This document shows positions 26,529 through 34,243 of a stretch of DNA of 64,000 nt, one piece after another. The notes under the pieces were generated by a model. The model saw nothing but the letters and a program-made list of their open reading frames with translations, did no database searches and was not told the DNA's origin. Position numbers and translations under genes: made by a program. Within the stretch, counting starts at the first letter, position 1; every line of letters begins with the position of its first letter. The stretch spans positions 628,149-692,148 of the forward strand of contig DATCMB010000006.1 of NCBI GenBank assembly GCA_036563615.1. Reading direction: 5' to 3'. The DNA is from Candidatus Binatia bacterium (GTDB lineage: Bacteria; Desulfobacterota; Binatia; UBA12015).

Positions 26529-27229
26529 AGCGATTCCGCGTCCTCAACGTCATTTTGATCGCTTTGATCGCGCTCGCCGCCTGGCGGACGGTCGACGTCT
26601 GGCGTCGCACGCCGCCGCAGATCCCCGATCGTCCCGAGCCGCCGCGTCCCGCTGCGGATCCGCTTGCTGCACCGCCTCGCCGTCCAGCGCTGCCGCAGCT
26701 CGTCGCGGCGATCACCGAGAAGGATCTGTTCGATGCGTCGCGCTCGGCGCCGAGCGCCGCCGATTCGGCGCCGACGCCGGAGCAGACCCCGGCGCCGCCG
26801 CCGACGCTCAAGCTCGCCGGCGTGATCTTCATCGGGCCGCAGCGCGAAGCGGTGTTCATCGACGTCAACCAGAACAACAAGCAGATCCGGATGCGCGAGG
26901 GCGAGGAGATCAGCGGCTACAAGGTCGCGAAGATCGACGAAGCCCAGGTGTCGCTGGTGAGCGGGACGGGCGACGAGGTCAAGCTCGACCTGCTGATCGA
27001 CACCGCGCGAGCCGGTGGGCGCGCGGCGGGACCAGGAGGGTTGGTCACGCCAGCGGCGCGAGCACGTCAGCAGGCCGGGCAGGCCGCGGGGGCGAACGCG
27101 CCAGGTGGCTTCGGTCCGCCCGGCAGCGCGGCCGCGATGCAGCGCAACGACGCGCGCGAGCGTGCGCAGCGGGCGCGCGAGCGTCTGAAGCGGCTGCGTG
27201 AAGAAGCCGCGGCCAACGCGGCCCGGTGA
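26525..27229 (+). CDS. gspC: Type II secretion GspC-like (PilP-like) periplasmic link protein
   Basis: Likely the protein that joins the inner-membrane platform to the secretin. 234 residues from GTG 26525: one N-terminal membrane helix (about 8-22), a Pro-rich periplasmic stretch, then a homology-region-like beta domain (about 95-165) with LKLAGVIFIGPQREAVFIDVNQNNKQIRMREGEEISGYKV. This domain resembles the HR domain of GspC and the beta-sandwich of PilP. There is no PDZ domain, and the C-terminus is Gly/Ala/Arg-rich with a charged helix. It sits directly before gspD rather than at the operon's start. The gene name rests on this domain and on position. Confidence 0.7.
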   Translation: MKRFRVLNVILIALIALAAWRTVDVWRRTPPQIPDRPEPPRPAADPLAAPPRRPALPQLVAAITEKDLFDASRSAPSAADSAPTPEQTPAPPPTLKLAGVIFIGPQREAVFIDVNQNNKQIRMREGEEISGYKVAKIDEAQVSLVSGTGDEVKLDLLIDTARAGGRAAGPGGLVTPAARARQQAGQAAGANAPGGFGPPGSAAAMQRNDARERAQRARERLKRLREEAAANAAR

Positions 27230-29796
27230 AGCCGATGCAGCTGGGCCTTAAAAATCTACCGAAACTCGGCTACACGGCGGGGCAGGGAGGGGGCATGGGT
27301 CGTCAGGGACCGGGTGTGAGGGGTGTGCGCGGAACCTCCGGCCGCTCCAGCCGACATGGGCGGGCGCTGCTTGCGGCCGTCGTGCTGTCGTGGACGCTCC
27401 TTCCCACCGCGATCGACGCGCAGCAGGAAGTTGCGCCCGACATGGTGCCGCCACCGCCGCCGGCTGCGGAGAGCGGCGACGACGCGATCGTCCTGAACTT
27501 CGAGAAGGCGGACATCCGCGAGGTCGTGCACAGCCTCGCGGGCGCGCTCGGCATCAACTACCTGCTCGACCCGCGCGTCGAGGGGCAGGTGACGATTCGC
27601 ACGACGGGCAGGATCCCGCGCAGCGAGCTCTTCCCGATCTTCAACCAGATCCTGCGCAGCATCGGCATCGCCGCGGTCAAGGTCGGCGAGGTGTACAACA
27701 TCATGCCGATCGCGGAGGCGAAGACGCGCGCGCCGGTGAAGGACACCGCCGCCATGCGCGCCGACGACCTGTTCGTGGTCGAGCTCGTGACGGTGAAGAA
27801 CGTGGCCGCGCAGGAGATGGTCAACCTGCTCGAGCCCTTCATCACCCCGGGCGGCGACGTCTTCGCCTATCCGCGCGCCAACGTCCTGATCATCACGGAC
27901 ATCGCGACCAACGTCGAGCGTCTGCGCGAGATGGTGCAGCTCCTCGATCGCGACAGCTTCAAGGAGCTGAAGGCGAAGGTCTTCAAGATCGAGCACGCGA
28001 ACATCGAAGACCTCGGCCAGGAGCTGCTCGCGGTGCTCGACACCTACGGGATCACCGGTGAGGCGGCCGCGGAGCGCGGCGTCTACGTGATCCCGCTGCT
28101 GCGTCTGAACTCGATCGCCGTGCTCGCGTTCAACGACGACATGTTCGAGGCGGTCGACTACTGGATGAAGCTGCTCGACGTGCCGCCCGACGACGAGCTG
28201 ACGCGGACGGTGCGCGTCTACAACGTGCAGAACGCGAAGGCCGCGGACCTCGCGGTCGTGCTGAACGAGCTCTACGGCGGCGGCGAGGGCACGAGCCGCA
28301 ACGGCGGCGGGCCGGGCGCGCCGCAGCGCGGCCAGCCCGGCTTCGGCGGCGCGGGCGGACTGCGCGGCTTCGGGGGCGGTGGCGGCGGCGGCTTTGGCGG
28401 CGCGGCCAGCAGCACCGGCGGCCGGACGCTCGGCGGCGGCCGTTCCGCCGGCGCGGGGCTCGGCCGCACCCAGCAGCTCGGCTCGAGCGGCGGCCTCGGC
28501 TCGAGCGGCTCGCGCGGGCTCGGCAGCAGCGGTCGCAGTGGTCTCGGTCGGCGCTCCGGCGCGCAGCCCGCGGGCGTGCTCGGCGGGACGCCGGGCGGCA
28601 GCATCAGCGGGGGCGGCGCGTCGGGCTTCGTCATCACGGGCGGCGAGGGGCCGCTCTCGATGTTCCAGAACGAGGTGCGGATCGTCGCCGACGAGATCGC
28701 GAACTCGATCGTGATCCTCGCGACCAAGCGCGACTACGAGCAGATCCTCAAGGTGCTGCGCGAGCTCGACGTGGTGCCGCGTCAGGTCGTCATCGAGGTG
28801 CTGATCGCCGAGGTCAGCCTGAACAAGGACATGAAGCTCGGCCTGCAGTCGGTGATCACCAACCCGGGTTCGGTGAACGCCGTGCCGACGCCGCAGCCGA
28901 CGAGCACTGCGGGCCCGACGCCGACGAACGGCGACATGAACGGCACCGCGAGCCTGCTGAACTCCGTCCTGCAGGACACCGCGAGCGGCGACCTCAAGCG
29001 CTTCATCGAGATCATCCCGAACGCGAGCAACAACGTGCTCACGGCGGTGATCAGCGACAACTCGAGCTTCAAGCTGACGCTCACCGCGCTCGCCGCCGCG
29101 AACCGCCTGAAGGTGCTGGCGAGCCCGCACATCCTGACCGCCGACAACCGCGAGGCGTCGATCCACATCGGTACCGAGATCCCGATCCTCACCTCGCAGG
29201 CGAACATCGCCGGCATCCAGACGGCGGGCGGCCAGACGGCGCTGGTCAACAGCGTCCAGTACCGCTCGACCGGTGTGATCCTGACGGTGCTGCCGCAGGT
29301 CAACGCGGACGGCCTCGTCAACCTGCAGGTGCGTCAGGAGGTCTCCGAGGTCGGCGCCGACAACTTCGGCGGCACCGGCTCGCCGTCGTTCACGACCCGC
29401 GAGGCCGAGACCACGGCGGTCGTGCAGAACGGCGACTCGCTGCTGATCGGCGGCATCATCCAGGAGACCAGCTCGCGCTCGCGCTCGGGCGTGCCGTACC
29501 TGATGGACATCCCCGTGATCGGGCGGATGTTCCGCTTCGACGACGACAGCGTGCGACGCGTCGAGCTGATCGTGCTGCTGACGCCGCACGTGATCCGCAA
29601 CCGGAGCGAGTCGCTGCTCGTCACCGAGGAGTACAAGGACCGGCTGTGGGACGTGGTGGACGAGATCGAGCGCACGAGCGGTCTCAAGCCGCCGTCGAAG
29701 GCGGAGAGGGCCTACATCAACCGGCTCCGCAGCCGCAGCACCACCGCGCAGCGCCCGACCGAGGGTATGCTGCCGAACCGGGAGTCGAGCTACTGA
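27226..29796 (+). CDS. gspD: Type II secretion secretin GspD
   Basis: Outer-membrane secretin ring through which T2SS substrates leave. 856 residues from GTG 27226 (GTGA overlap). A long basic N-terminus precedes a signal peptide (about 47-66, cleaving near IDA-QQ). Domains: N0 (about 85-155, LNFEKADIREVVHSLAGALGINYLLDP), N1-N3 (about 165-540), and the secretin C domain (about 545-830) with HILTADNREASIHIGTEIPI and the final VPYLMDIPVIGRMFRFD...ELIVLLTPHVIRN. A ~125-residue Gly/Ser/Arg-rich insert (about 350-475) interrupts N3, and a short Thr/Pro-rich loop lies near 548-570. No pilotin-binding S-domain is obvious. Confidence 0.95.
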   Translation: MKPMQLGLKNLPKLGYTAGQGGGMGRQGPGVRGVRGTSGRSSRHGRALLAAVVLSWTLLPTAIDAQQEVAPDMVPPPPPAAESGDDAIVLNFEKADIREVVHSLAGALGINYLLDPRVEGQVTIRTTGRIPRSELFPIFNQILRSIGIAAVKVGEVYNIMPIAEAKTRAPVKDTAAMRADDLFVVELVTVKNVAAQEMVNLLEPFITPGGDVFAYPRANVLIITDIATNVERLREMVQLLDRDSFKELKAKVFKIEHANIEDLGQELLAVLDTYGITGEAAAERGVYVIPLLRLNSIAVLAFNDDMFEAVDYWMKLLDVPPDDELTRTVRVYNVQNAKAADLAVVLNELYGGGEGTSRNGGGPGAPQRGQPGFGGAGGLRGFGGGGGGGFGGAASSTGGRTLGGGRSAGAGLGRTQQLGSSGGLGSSGSRGLGSSGRSGLGRRSGAQPAGVLGGTPGGSISGGGASGFVITGGEGPLSMFQNEVRIVADEIANSIVILATKRDYEQILKVLRELDVVPRQVVIEVLIAEVSLNKDMKLGLQSVITNPGSVNAVPTPQPTSTAGPTPTNGDMNGTASLLNSVLQDTASGDLKRFIEIIPNASNNVLTAVISDNSSFKLTLTALAAANRLKVLASPHILTADNREASIHIGTEIPILTSQANIAGIQTAGGQTALVNSVQYRSTGVILTVLPQVNADGLVNLQVRQEVSEVGADNFGGTGSPSFTTREAETTAVVQNGDSLLIGGIIQETSSRSRSGVPYLMDIPVIGRMFRFDDDSVRRVELIVLLTPHVIRNRSESLLVTEEYKDRLWDVVDEIERTSGLKPPSKAERAYINRLRSRSTTAQRPTEGMLPNRESSY

Positions 29797-31421
29797 CGGC
29801 GCGCGTTCTGCGGCACGTCGCGGCGGCGATCGCGCTCATCGCTCTGATCGCCGTCACGTACGGTGCCGCGCTCGAGCACGAGTTCGTGTTCGACGACCAG
29901 GCGCTGGTCGTCGACAACCCGGTGGTGCGGCTGCCGCTGTCGCAGGCTCACGAGCTGCTGCTCGGCACCGAGTCGGGGATCGTGTACCGGCCGCTGCGCA
30001 TGCTGTCGTACATGGTCGACCACCACCTGGCGGGCGGCCTCGACGCGCGCGCGTTCCACCTGAGCAGCCTCGTCTACCACGCGCTCGTGACGCTGACGCT
30101 GTACGCGCTCGGCTGCCTCACGATCGGCTCGCCGCTCGGCGCGTTCTTCGCGGCGGCGCTCTTCGCCGTGCACCCGCTCGGCAGCGAGGCGGTGGTCTAC
30201 GTCGCCGGTCGGCGCGACGAGCTGGTCGCGCTCTTCGTCCTCCTCGCGCTGGTCTGCTGGTGCGTGCTGCTCCGTCAGCCGCCGCCGCCACGCTTCGCGC
30301 CGCCCGAGCGCCGCGGACGGCTCGGCGTCCGTGGCGTCGTCGCCATCGTCGGCATGGTGCTGTTCTCGGCGCTCGCGGTGATGGCGAAGGAGAGCGCGAT
30401 CGTCGTGCCGGTGCTCGCCGTGTTGCTCTGGGTCGCGCGGGACGAGGGCGCCGCACGACGCGTCGGTGGTGCGTCCTGGGCGATCGGGTTGACCGCGCTC
30501 GCGATCGTCGCGGTCGGTCTGTGGGTCTACACCGCGCCGCTCGCGCATCAGCTCGGCGCGGTGATCGGCAGCTCGCTCGCGCCGCAGCCGGCGCTGACGC
30601 TGCGCGTCCTCGGACAATATCTTTGGCTTGCGCTCTGGCCGAGCCGGCTGTCGGCCGACTACCAGCCGTACGCCTTCGCGCTGCCCGAGTCGTCGCTCGA
30701 TCTGCCGTCGGCGCTCGCGGGGCTCGCGCTGCTGGTCGTCGTGGTCGCGGGCGTGCTCCTGCTCGTGCGGCGCAACGTCGCGGGCGCGGGGCTGCTGTGG
30801 TTCGTCGTCGCGCTGCTGCCGGTCGCGCAGATCGTGCCGTACCGCGAGGTGCTCGCCGAGCACAACGCGTACCTCGCGCTGGCCGGCCTCGCGCTGGCCG
30901 CGGGGCAGGGGCTCGGCGCGCTGGCGCGCCGGCATCCGCGCGTCATCGCGGTCGTCGTCGCGGCGATGGTGCTGTCGCTCGGCCTGCGTAGCCACGCGCG
31001 CACGGCCGACTGGCGGGACGATGTGACCCTCTGGCGGGCGACGGTGGAGGTCGCGCCGGACTCCGTGCGCGGTCAGTACAACCTCGGGATCGCGCTGGTC
31101 GCGGACGGCAAGCTGCTCGAAGCGCGCGACGCGCTCGATCGCGCGGTGACGCTCGCGCCCAAGGACGTCGACGCGCTGATGGCGCTCGCGACGCTCTCGG
31201 GTCGTCTCGGCGAGTACGAGCGCGCGCACGAGCTCGCGGTGCGGGCCGTCAACGAGCGCCGCGACGCGCAGACGCTGACGGTGCTCGGCTGGGCGCAGCT
31301 CAGCCGTGGCGATGCGCACCTGGCGATCGAGAGCTTCGAGGAGGCGATCGCGCTCGGCGCCGACAGCAACGACGTCCGCATCGGGCTGCGGCGGGCGCGC
31401 GGCGAGGGCGGCCGCTTCTGA
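29793..31421 (+). CDS. TMTC/DUF1736-like polytopic membrane protein with C-terminal TPRs
   Basis: About 542 residues. It resembles the TMTC/PMT-like membrane proteins: an early FDDQALVVDNPVVRLP loop (DD motif), YRPLRMLSYMVDHHL and HLSSLVYHALVTLTLYAL, then about nine to ten helices and three or four C-terminal TPRs (about 425-540; VRGQYNLGIALVADGKLLEARDALDRAVTLAP). Relatives are candidate polyprenyl-sugar-dependent glycosyltransferases. No ATG, GTG or TTG lies between GTG 29646 (150 bp inside gspD) and the first helix; CTG 29793 overlaps the gspD stop in CTGA with GGGAG 8 bp upstream, so I favour it. The 29646 start would add 49 hydrophilic residues. Confidence 0.75.
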   Translation: MTARVLRHVAAAIALIALIAVTYGAALEHEFVFDDQALVVDNPVVRLPLSQAHELLLGTESGIVYRPLRMLSYMVDHHLAGGLDARAFHLSSLVYHALVTLTLYALGCLTIGSPLGAFFAAALFAVHPLGSEAVVYVAGRRDELVALFVLLALVCWCVLLRQPPPPRFAPPERRGRLGVRGVVAIVGMVLFSALAVMAKESAIVVPVLAVLLWVARDEGAARRVGGASWAIGLTALAIVAVGLWVYTAPLAHQLGAVIGSSLAPQPALTLRVLGQYLWLALWPSRLSADYQPYAFALPESSLDLPSALAGLALLVVVVAGVLLLVRRNVAGAGLLWFVVALLPVAQIVPYREVLAEHNAYLALAGLALAAGQGLGALARRHPRVIAVVVAAMVLSLGLRSHARTADWRDDVTLWRATVEVAPDSVRGQYNLGIALVADGKLLEARDALDRAVTLAPKDVDALMALATLSGRLGEYERAHELAVRAVNERRDAQTLTVLGWAQLSRGDAHLAIESFEEAIALGADSNDVRIGLRRARGEGGRF

Positions 31422-31438
31422 TGGGGCGCTGACGCGGC

Positions 31439-32227
31439 ATGCTCGACCCGATCGTCGAGCTGTGGCGCCAGCGCCGGCTCATCGTCGCGCTGGTGTCGCG
31501 GGATCTGCGCACACGCTACGCCGGCTCGACGGTCGGGCTGGTGTGGGCGGTCGCGAGCCCCCTGCTGCAGATCGTGATCCTGACCCTGGTGTTCTCCTAC
31601 GTCCTGGAGATCCGGCTGGGCGGGATGCGCGACATCCCGTTTCCCGTCGTGCTGGCCTGGGGCATCTTCCCCTGGATCGCCTTCCAGGAGGGGACGGCCC
31701 GGGCCACGACCTCGCTGGTCGAGAGCGGGGTGCTGATCAAGCGGATGGCGTTCCGGCCGGGGATCGTCGCCGCGCAGCCGGTGCTCGCCGCCGCCGTTCA
31801 GCTCGGGGTGGCGCTCACCGTCCTGGTCCTGCTGATGCCGCTGCTCGGGGTCCGGGTGGCCCCGACCTTGCCGCTTTGCCTGGTCCCCCTCGCCCTGCAA
31901 ATTTTCTTTGCCATCGGCATTGGTTGGATTCTGGGGGTGCTGCACGTCTATTTCCGCGATACGGCCCAGGTGGTGGTCGTTGCGCTCCAGGCATGGTTCT
32001 ATCTGACGCCCATCGTCTACACGCTCGAGACGGCGCCGCAGCCCCTGCAACGCTTGCTCGCGTTGAATCCTCTGTGCGGGATTGTGGAGAGTTATCGGGC
32101 GTTTGCGCTGGGTGGGCCGATGTCCTGGGGAGCGCTCGGGTGGAGCGCCGTTGCGGCCGCCGGGGCGCTTTCGGGCGGCGCCGTGGTGCTGTCGCGCGCC
32201 CGCGACGAGGTCGCCGATCTCGTATGA
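31439..32227 (+). CDS. wzm: Polysaccharide ABC exporter permease, Wzm type (second system)
   Basis: Inner-membrane channel subunit, 262 residues from ATG 31439. It has the family N-terminus (SRDLRTRYAGSTVGLVWAVASPLLQIVI), about six helices, a conserved FPWIAFQEG loop and the late LNPLCGIVESYRAF motif. Its 3' end overlaps the ATPase gene in ATGA. It is clearly a different sequence from the permease at 700-1539. GC content falls slightly near 31860-32100 (ttgccgctttgcctg, attttctttgcc), with less strict codon bias than neighbours. Confidence 0.93.
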   Translation: MLDPIVELWRQRRLIVALVSRDLRTRYAGSTVGLVWAVASPLLQIVILTLVFSYVLEIRLGGMRDIPFPVVLAWGIFPWIAFQEGTARATTSLVESGVLIKRMAFRPGIVAAQPVLAAAVQLGVALTVLVLLMPLLGVRVAPTLPLCLVPLALQIFFAIGIGWILGVLHVYFRDTAQVVVVALQAWFYLTPIVYTLETAPQPLQRLLALNPLCGIVESYRAFALGGPMSWGALGWSAVAAAGALSGGAVVLSRARDEVADLV

Positions 32228-33453
32228 GCACGGTCTCGGCGGCCGGCCTCGGCAAGGCCTACCGGCGCTATGCGCGCCCGCTCGACCGGGCGCTGGAGTG
32301 GCTCGGGGGCAAGCCCCGCCACCAGCTGTTCTGGGCGCTGCGCAACGTCTCGTTCGACCTCGACGCCGGCGGCTCGCTCGGGCTCGTCGGCGACAACGGG
32401 GCCGGCAAGACCACGCTGCTCGCCATGCTCGCCGGCGCGACGTCGCCGACCGAGGGCGAGCTCACCGTCCGCGGTCGCCGGGGCGTGATCCTCGAGCTCG
32501 GGGCGGGCTTCCACCCGGAGTTCACCGGGCGTGAGAACATCTTCCTCGTGGGGGTGGCGCAGGGTATGAGCCGCGCCGAGATCGCCGGGCGCGTCGACGA
32601 GATCGTCGACTTCGCTGGGCTCGGCGAGTTCATCGACCAGCCGGTTCGTACCTACTCTTCTGGGATGTTCCTCCGCCTGGCGTTCTCGATCGCCACCGCG
32701 TCGGACCCCGACGTGCTCATCGTCGACGAGGCCCTCGCGGTGGGCGATCAGCGCTTCCAGCTCAAGTGCCTCGACCGGATCTCGCGCTTCGTCGAGCGCG
32801 GCGGGACCTTGGTCTTCTGCTCGCACAACCTCTATCAGGTGAAGAAGCTCTGCCGGCAGGCGCTGTGGATCGACCACGGCGTCGTGCAGGCGCAGGGCCC
32901 GGCCGCCGAGGTGTGCGACGCCTACTGGGACCGCGCCCGGACCCGCATCCTCAAGGGCGAGACCGGCGCCAGCGACGGCCAGGCGATGCTGCGCGTCGCG
33001 CGCGTCGAGGCCGTCGACGAGACCGGGCGTCCCTTGACGCAGATCGAGACCGGCGAGCCGGTGACGGTCCGCGTGTGGCTGCGGCGGCTACCGGGCAGCG
33101 ACGTGGTGCCCGGTTGCGCCATCGGACTCGTGCGCAGCGACGGTCTCGTTTGCTATGTCGCCTCGACCGAGCTCGATGGCGTCGCACTGCGCGAGATCGG
33201 TCCGGACGAGTTCTACGTTGCGCTGCATTTTCCCGAGCTTCCGTTGTTCGGCGGATCGTATTCCTGGAACGTGGCGACGATCGACAGCCGTAGGCCGTTG
33301 ATCATGCTCGATGTGAGGGAGGGGGAGGCGCCGTTTTCGATCGTCAACTCGAAGACGGATTGGGGGGTCTGCCGGCTGCCGCACGTGTGGCGCGTCGACG
33401 TCACGGCGGACGGGCTGGCCAGTCTTCCAACGATGGAGGACGGTCGTGCGTAG
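32224..33453 (+). CDS. wzt: Polysaccharide ABC exporter ATPase, Wzt type (second system)
   Basis: 409-residue ATPase of the second exporter, on the cytoplasmic side. Walker A GDNGAGKTT, signature YSSGM, Walker B IVDEALAVGD, H-loop CSHNLYQVK. The nucleotide-binding domain ends near residue 235 and a C-terminal Wzt-like beta-sandwich (about 250-400) follows, with CAIGLVRSDGLVCYVAST and FPELPLFGGSYSWNVATID, as in glycan-recognising Wzt domains. It starts in ATGA with the permease stop, and overlaps the next gene by 8 bp. The last ~300 bp use AT-richer wobble bases than the rest. Confidence 0.93.
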   Translation: MSTVSAAGLGKAYRRYARPLDRALEWLGGKPRHQLFWALRNVSFDLDAGGSLGLVGDNGAGKTTLLAMLAGATSPTEGELTVRGRRGVILELGAGFHPEFTGRENIFLVGVAQGMSRAEIAGRVDEIVDFAGLGEFIDQPVRTYSSGMFLRLAFSIATASDPDVLIVDEALAVGDQRFQLKCLDRISRFVERGGTLVFCSHNLYQVKKLCRQALWIDHGVVQAQGPAAEVCDAYWDRARTRILKGETGASDGQAMLRVARVEAVDETGRPLTQIETGEPVTVRVWLRRLPGSDVVPGCAIGLVRSDGLVCYVASTELDGVALREIGPDEFYVALHFPELPLFGGSYSWNVATIDSRRPLIMLDVREGEAPFSIVNSKTDWGVCRLPHVWRVDVTADGLASLPTMEDGRA

Positions 33454-33913
33454 AGGAGCGTACGCCGTCCCGTTCTTGGCCGCCGGGTCGGCTGCGGGCG
33501 CGTGGATCGCGCTGGCCGCCCTGCTCGGCATGGCCATCACCGCAGCAGGCTGCCAGGCGAAGCCCGAGCAAGAAGCCCCCGAGAACCTCGAGGCGCGCGC
33601 CCGGCAGTATCTCGAGCTGAAGCAGAAGCGCGATTGGGACGCCATCTATGACGGCCTGCTCGACCCCGAGCTGCGCAAGACGCTGAAGCGCGAGACGTTC
33701 CTGCGTAGGCGGAGCGCGGCGTTCGACATCCTTGGCTTCAAGGTCGTGTCGACCGAGGAGCAGGGCGAGACCGGCAAGGTGGTCGCGAAGCTCGATGCGA
33801 TGATCCCGGTCCTCAACCCCCGCGGCGGCACGACCATGTTGCGCAAGGAGGTCGAGGAACCGCAAAAATGGGTGTCCCGCGATGGTCGCTGGTACATCCA
33901 GCTGGCGGGCTGA
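33446..33913 (+). CDS. Small lipoprotein-like secreted protein, NTF2-like fold possible
   Basis: 155 residues from GTG 33446, overlapping the ATPase gene by 8 bp. An N-terminal hydrophobic segment ends at ITAAGC36, an imperfect lipobox (Ala at -3 instead of Leu). The mature part starts with a helix ARQYLELKQKRDWDAIYDGLLDPELRKTL, then a strand pair ending RDGRWYIQLAG. This helix-then-sheet layout, with a tyrosine-rich start and a W..Y final strand, resembles DUF4878/NTF2-like accessory proteins, as does the gene at 60089. Its link to the exporter is by position only. Confidence 0.7.
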   Translation: MRRGAYAVPFLAAGSAAGAWIALAALLGMAITAAGCQAKPEQEAPENLEARARQYLELKQKRDWDAIYDGLLDPELRKTLKRETFLRRRSAAFDILGFKVVSTEEQGETGKVVAKLDAMIPVLNPRGGTTMLRKEVEEPQKWVSRDGRWYIQLAG

Positions 33914-33973
33914 TGGGCCTTCGGATGCGCAGCTCGCACGGCAAAGTACAGTTTGGTTTTTGTGTTGGTTCGG

Positions 33974-34003
33974 TTGACTCGACGGGCCCTGGTACGCTAT
34001 CGG
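33974..34003 (+). promoter_or_regulatory. Possible sigma-70 promoter
   Basis: TTGACT at 33974-33979 (five of six consensus bases) and TATCGG at 33998-34003 (weak -10) with an 18-bp spacer. An AT-rich stretch (gtttggtttttgtgttgg) lies immediately upstream and could act as an UP-like element. If used, it gives a ~230-nt leader carrying the repeats and hairpin below. Confidence 0.35.
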
Positions 34004-34106
34004 GGCTTCCTTCCCTGTGTCGGGGTCGGGGGACGAGAGCATCGAAGTTGGGAATCCGCGGCGGAATTGACCGACACCGCGGGCTAGAGAGACGGAGCAG
34101 TCGGGA

Positions 34107-34141
34107 AGCGAAGCGGTTGGCGGCAGCGAAGCGATTGGCGG
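34107..34141 (+). repeat. Two-copy 17-bp direct repeat, period 18
   Basis: AGCGAAGCGGTTGGCGG (34107-34123) is repeated as AGCGAAGCGATTGGCGG (34125-34141), with one substitution. It lies ~105-135 bp before the start codon of the secreted-protein gene, a plausible place for tandem binding sites of a regulator. Confidence 0.7.
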
Positions 34142-34202
34142 TCTCGCAGGCAGCCAACACGCGTCCCATCGGCAGCCAGGCTGCGAGTGGAGTCTGTTGA
34201 TA

Positions 34203-34217
34203 GCTCAGCTACTGAGC
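34203..34217 (+). promoter_or_regulatory. Leader hairpin before the ribosome-binding site of 34244
   Basis: GCTCAG-CTA-CTGAGC is a perfect 6-bp stem with a 3-nt loop. It ends ~10 nt before the AAAGGAG ribosome-binding site (34227-34233). Such a hairpin could stabilise the transcript or affect ribosome access. Role is inference. Confidence 0.45.
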
Positions 34218-34243
34218 GGTCCAGCGAAAGGAGAGAGGGGATT

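Larger units (their letters stand above)
33914..34243. other. Intergenic region (330 bp) before a secreted-protein gene
   Basis: The most AT-rich and structured non-coding stretch in the window. It holds a possible sigma-70 promoter (33974-34003), a two-copy direct repeat (34107-34141) and a perfect hairpin just before the ribosome-binding site (34203-34217). It follows the end of the Wzm/Wzt operon and precedes an apparently monocistronic gene. Confidence 0.55.

Noticed and set aside
28379-28714. Ala/Arg-rich frames within the gspD glycine-rich insert
   Set aside because: They come from the repetitive GC-rich codons of the insert; the secretin frame continues without interruption on both sides.
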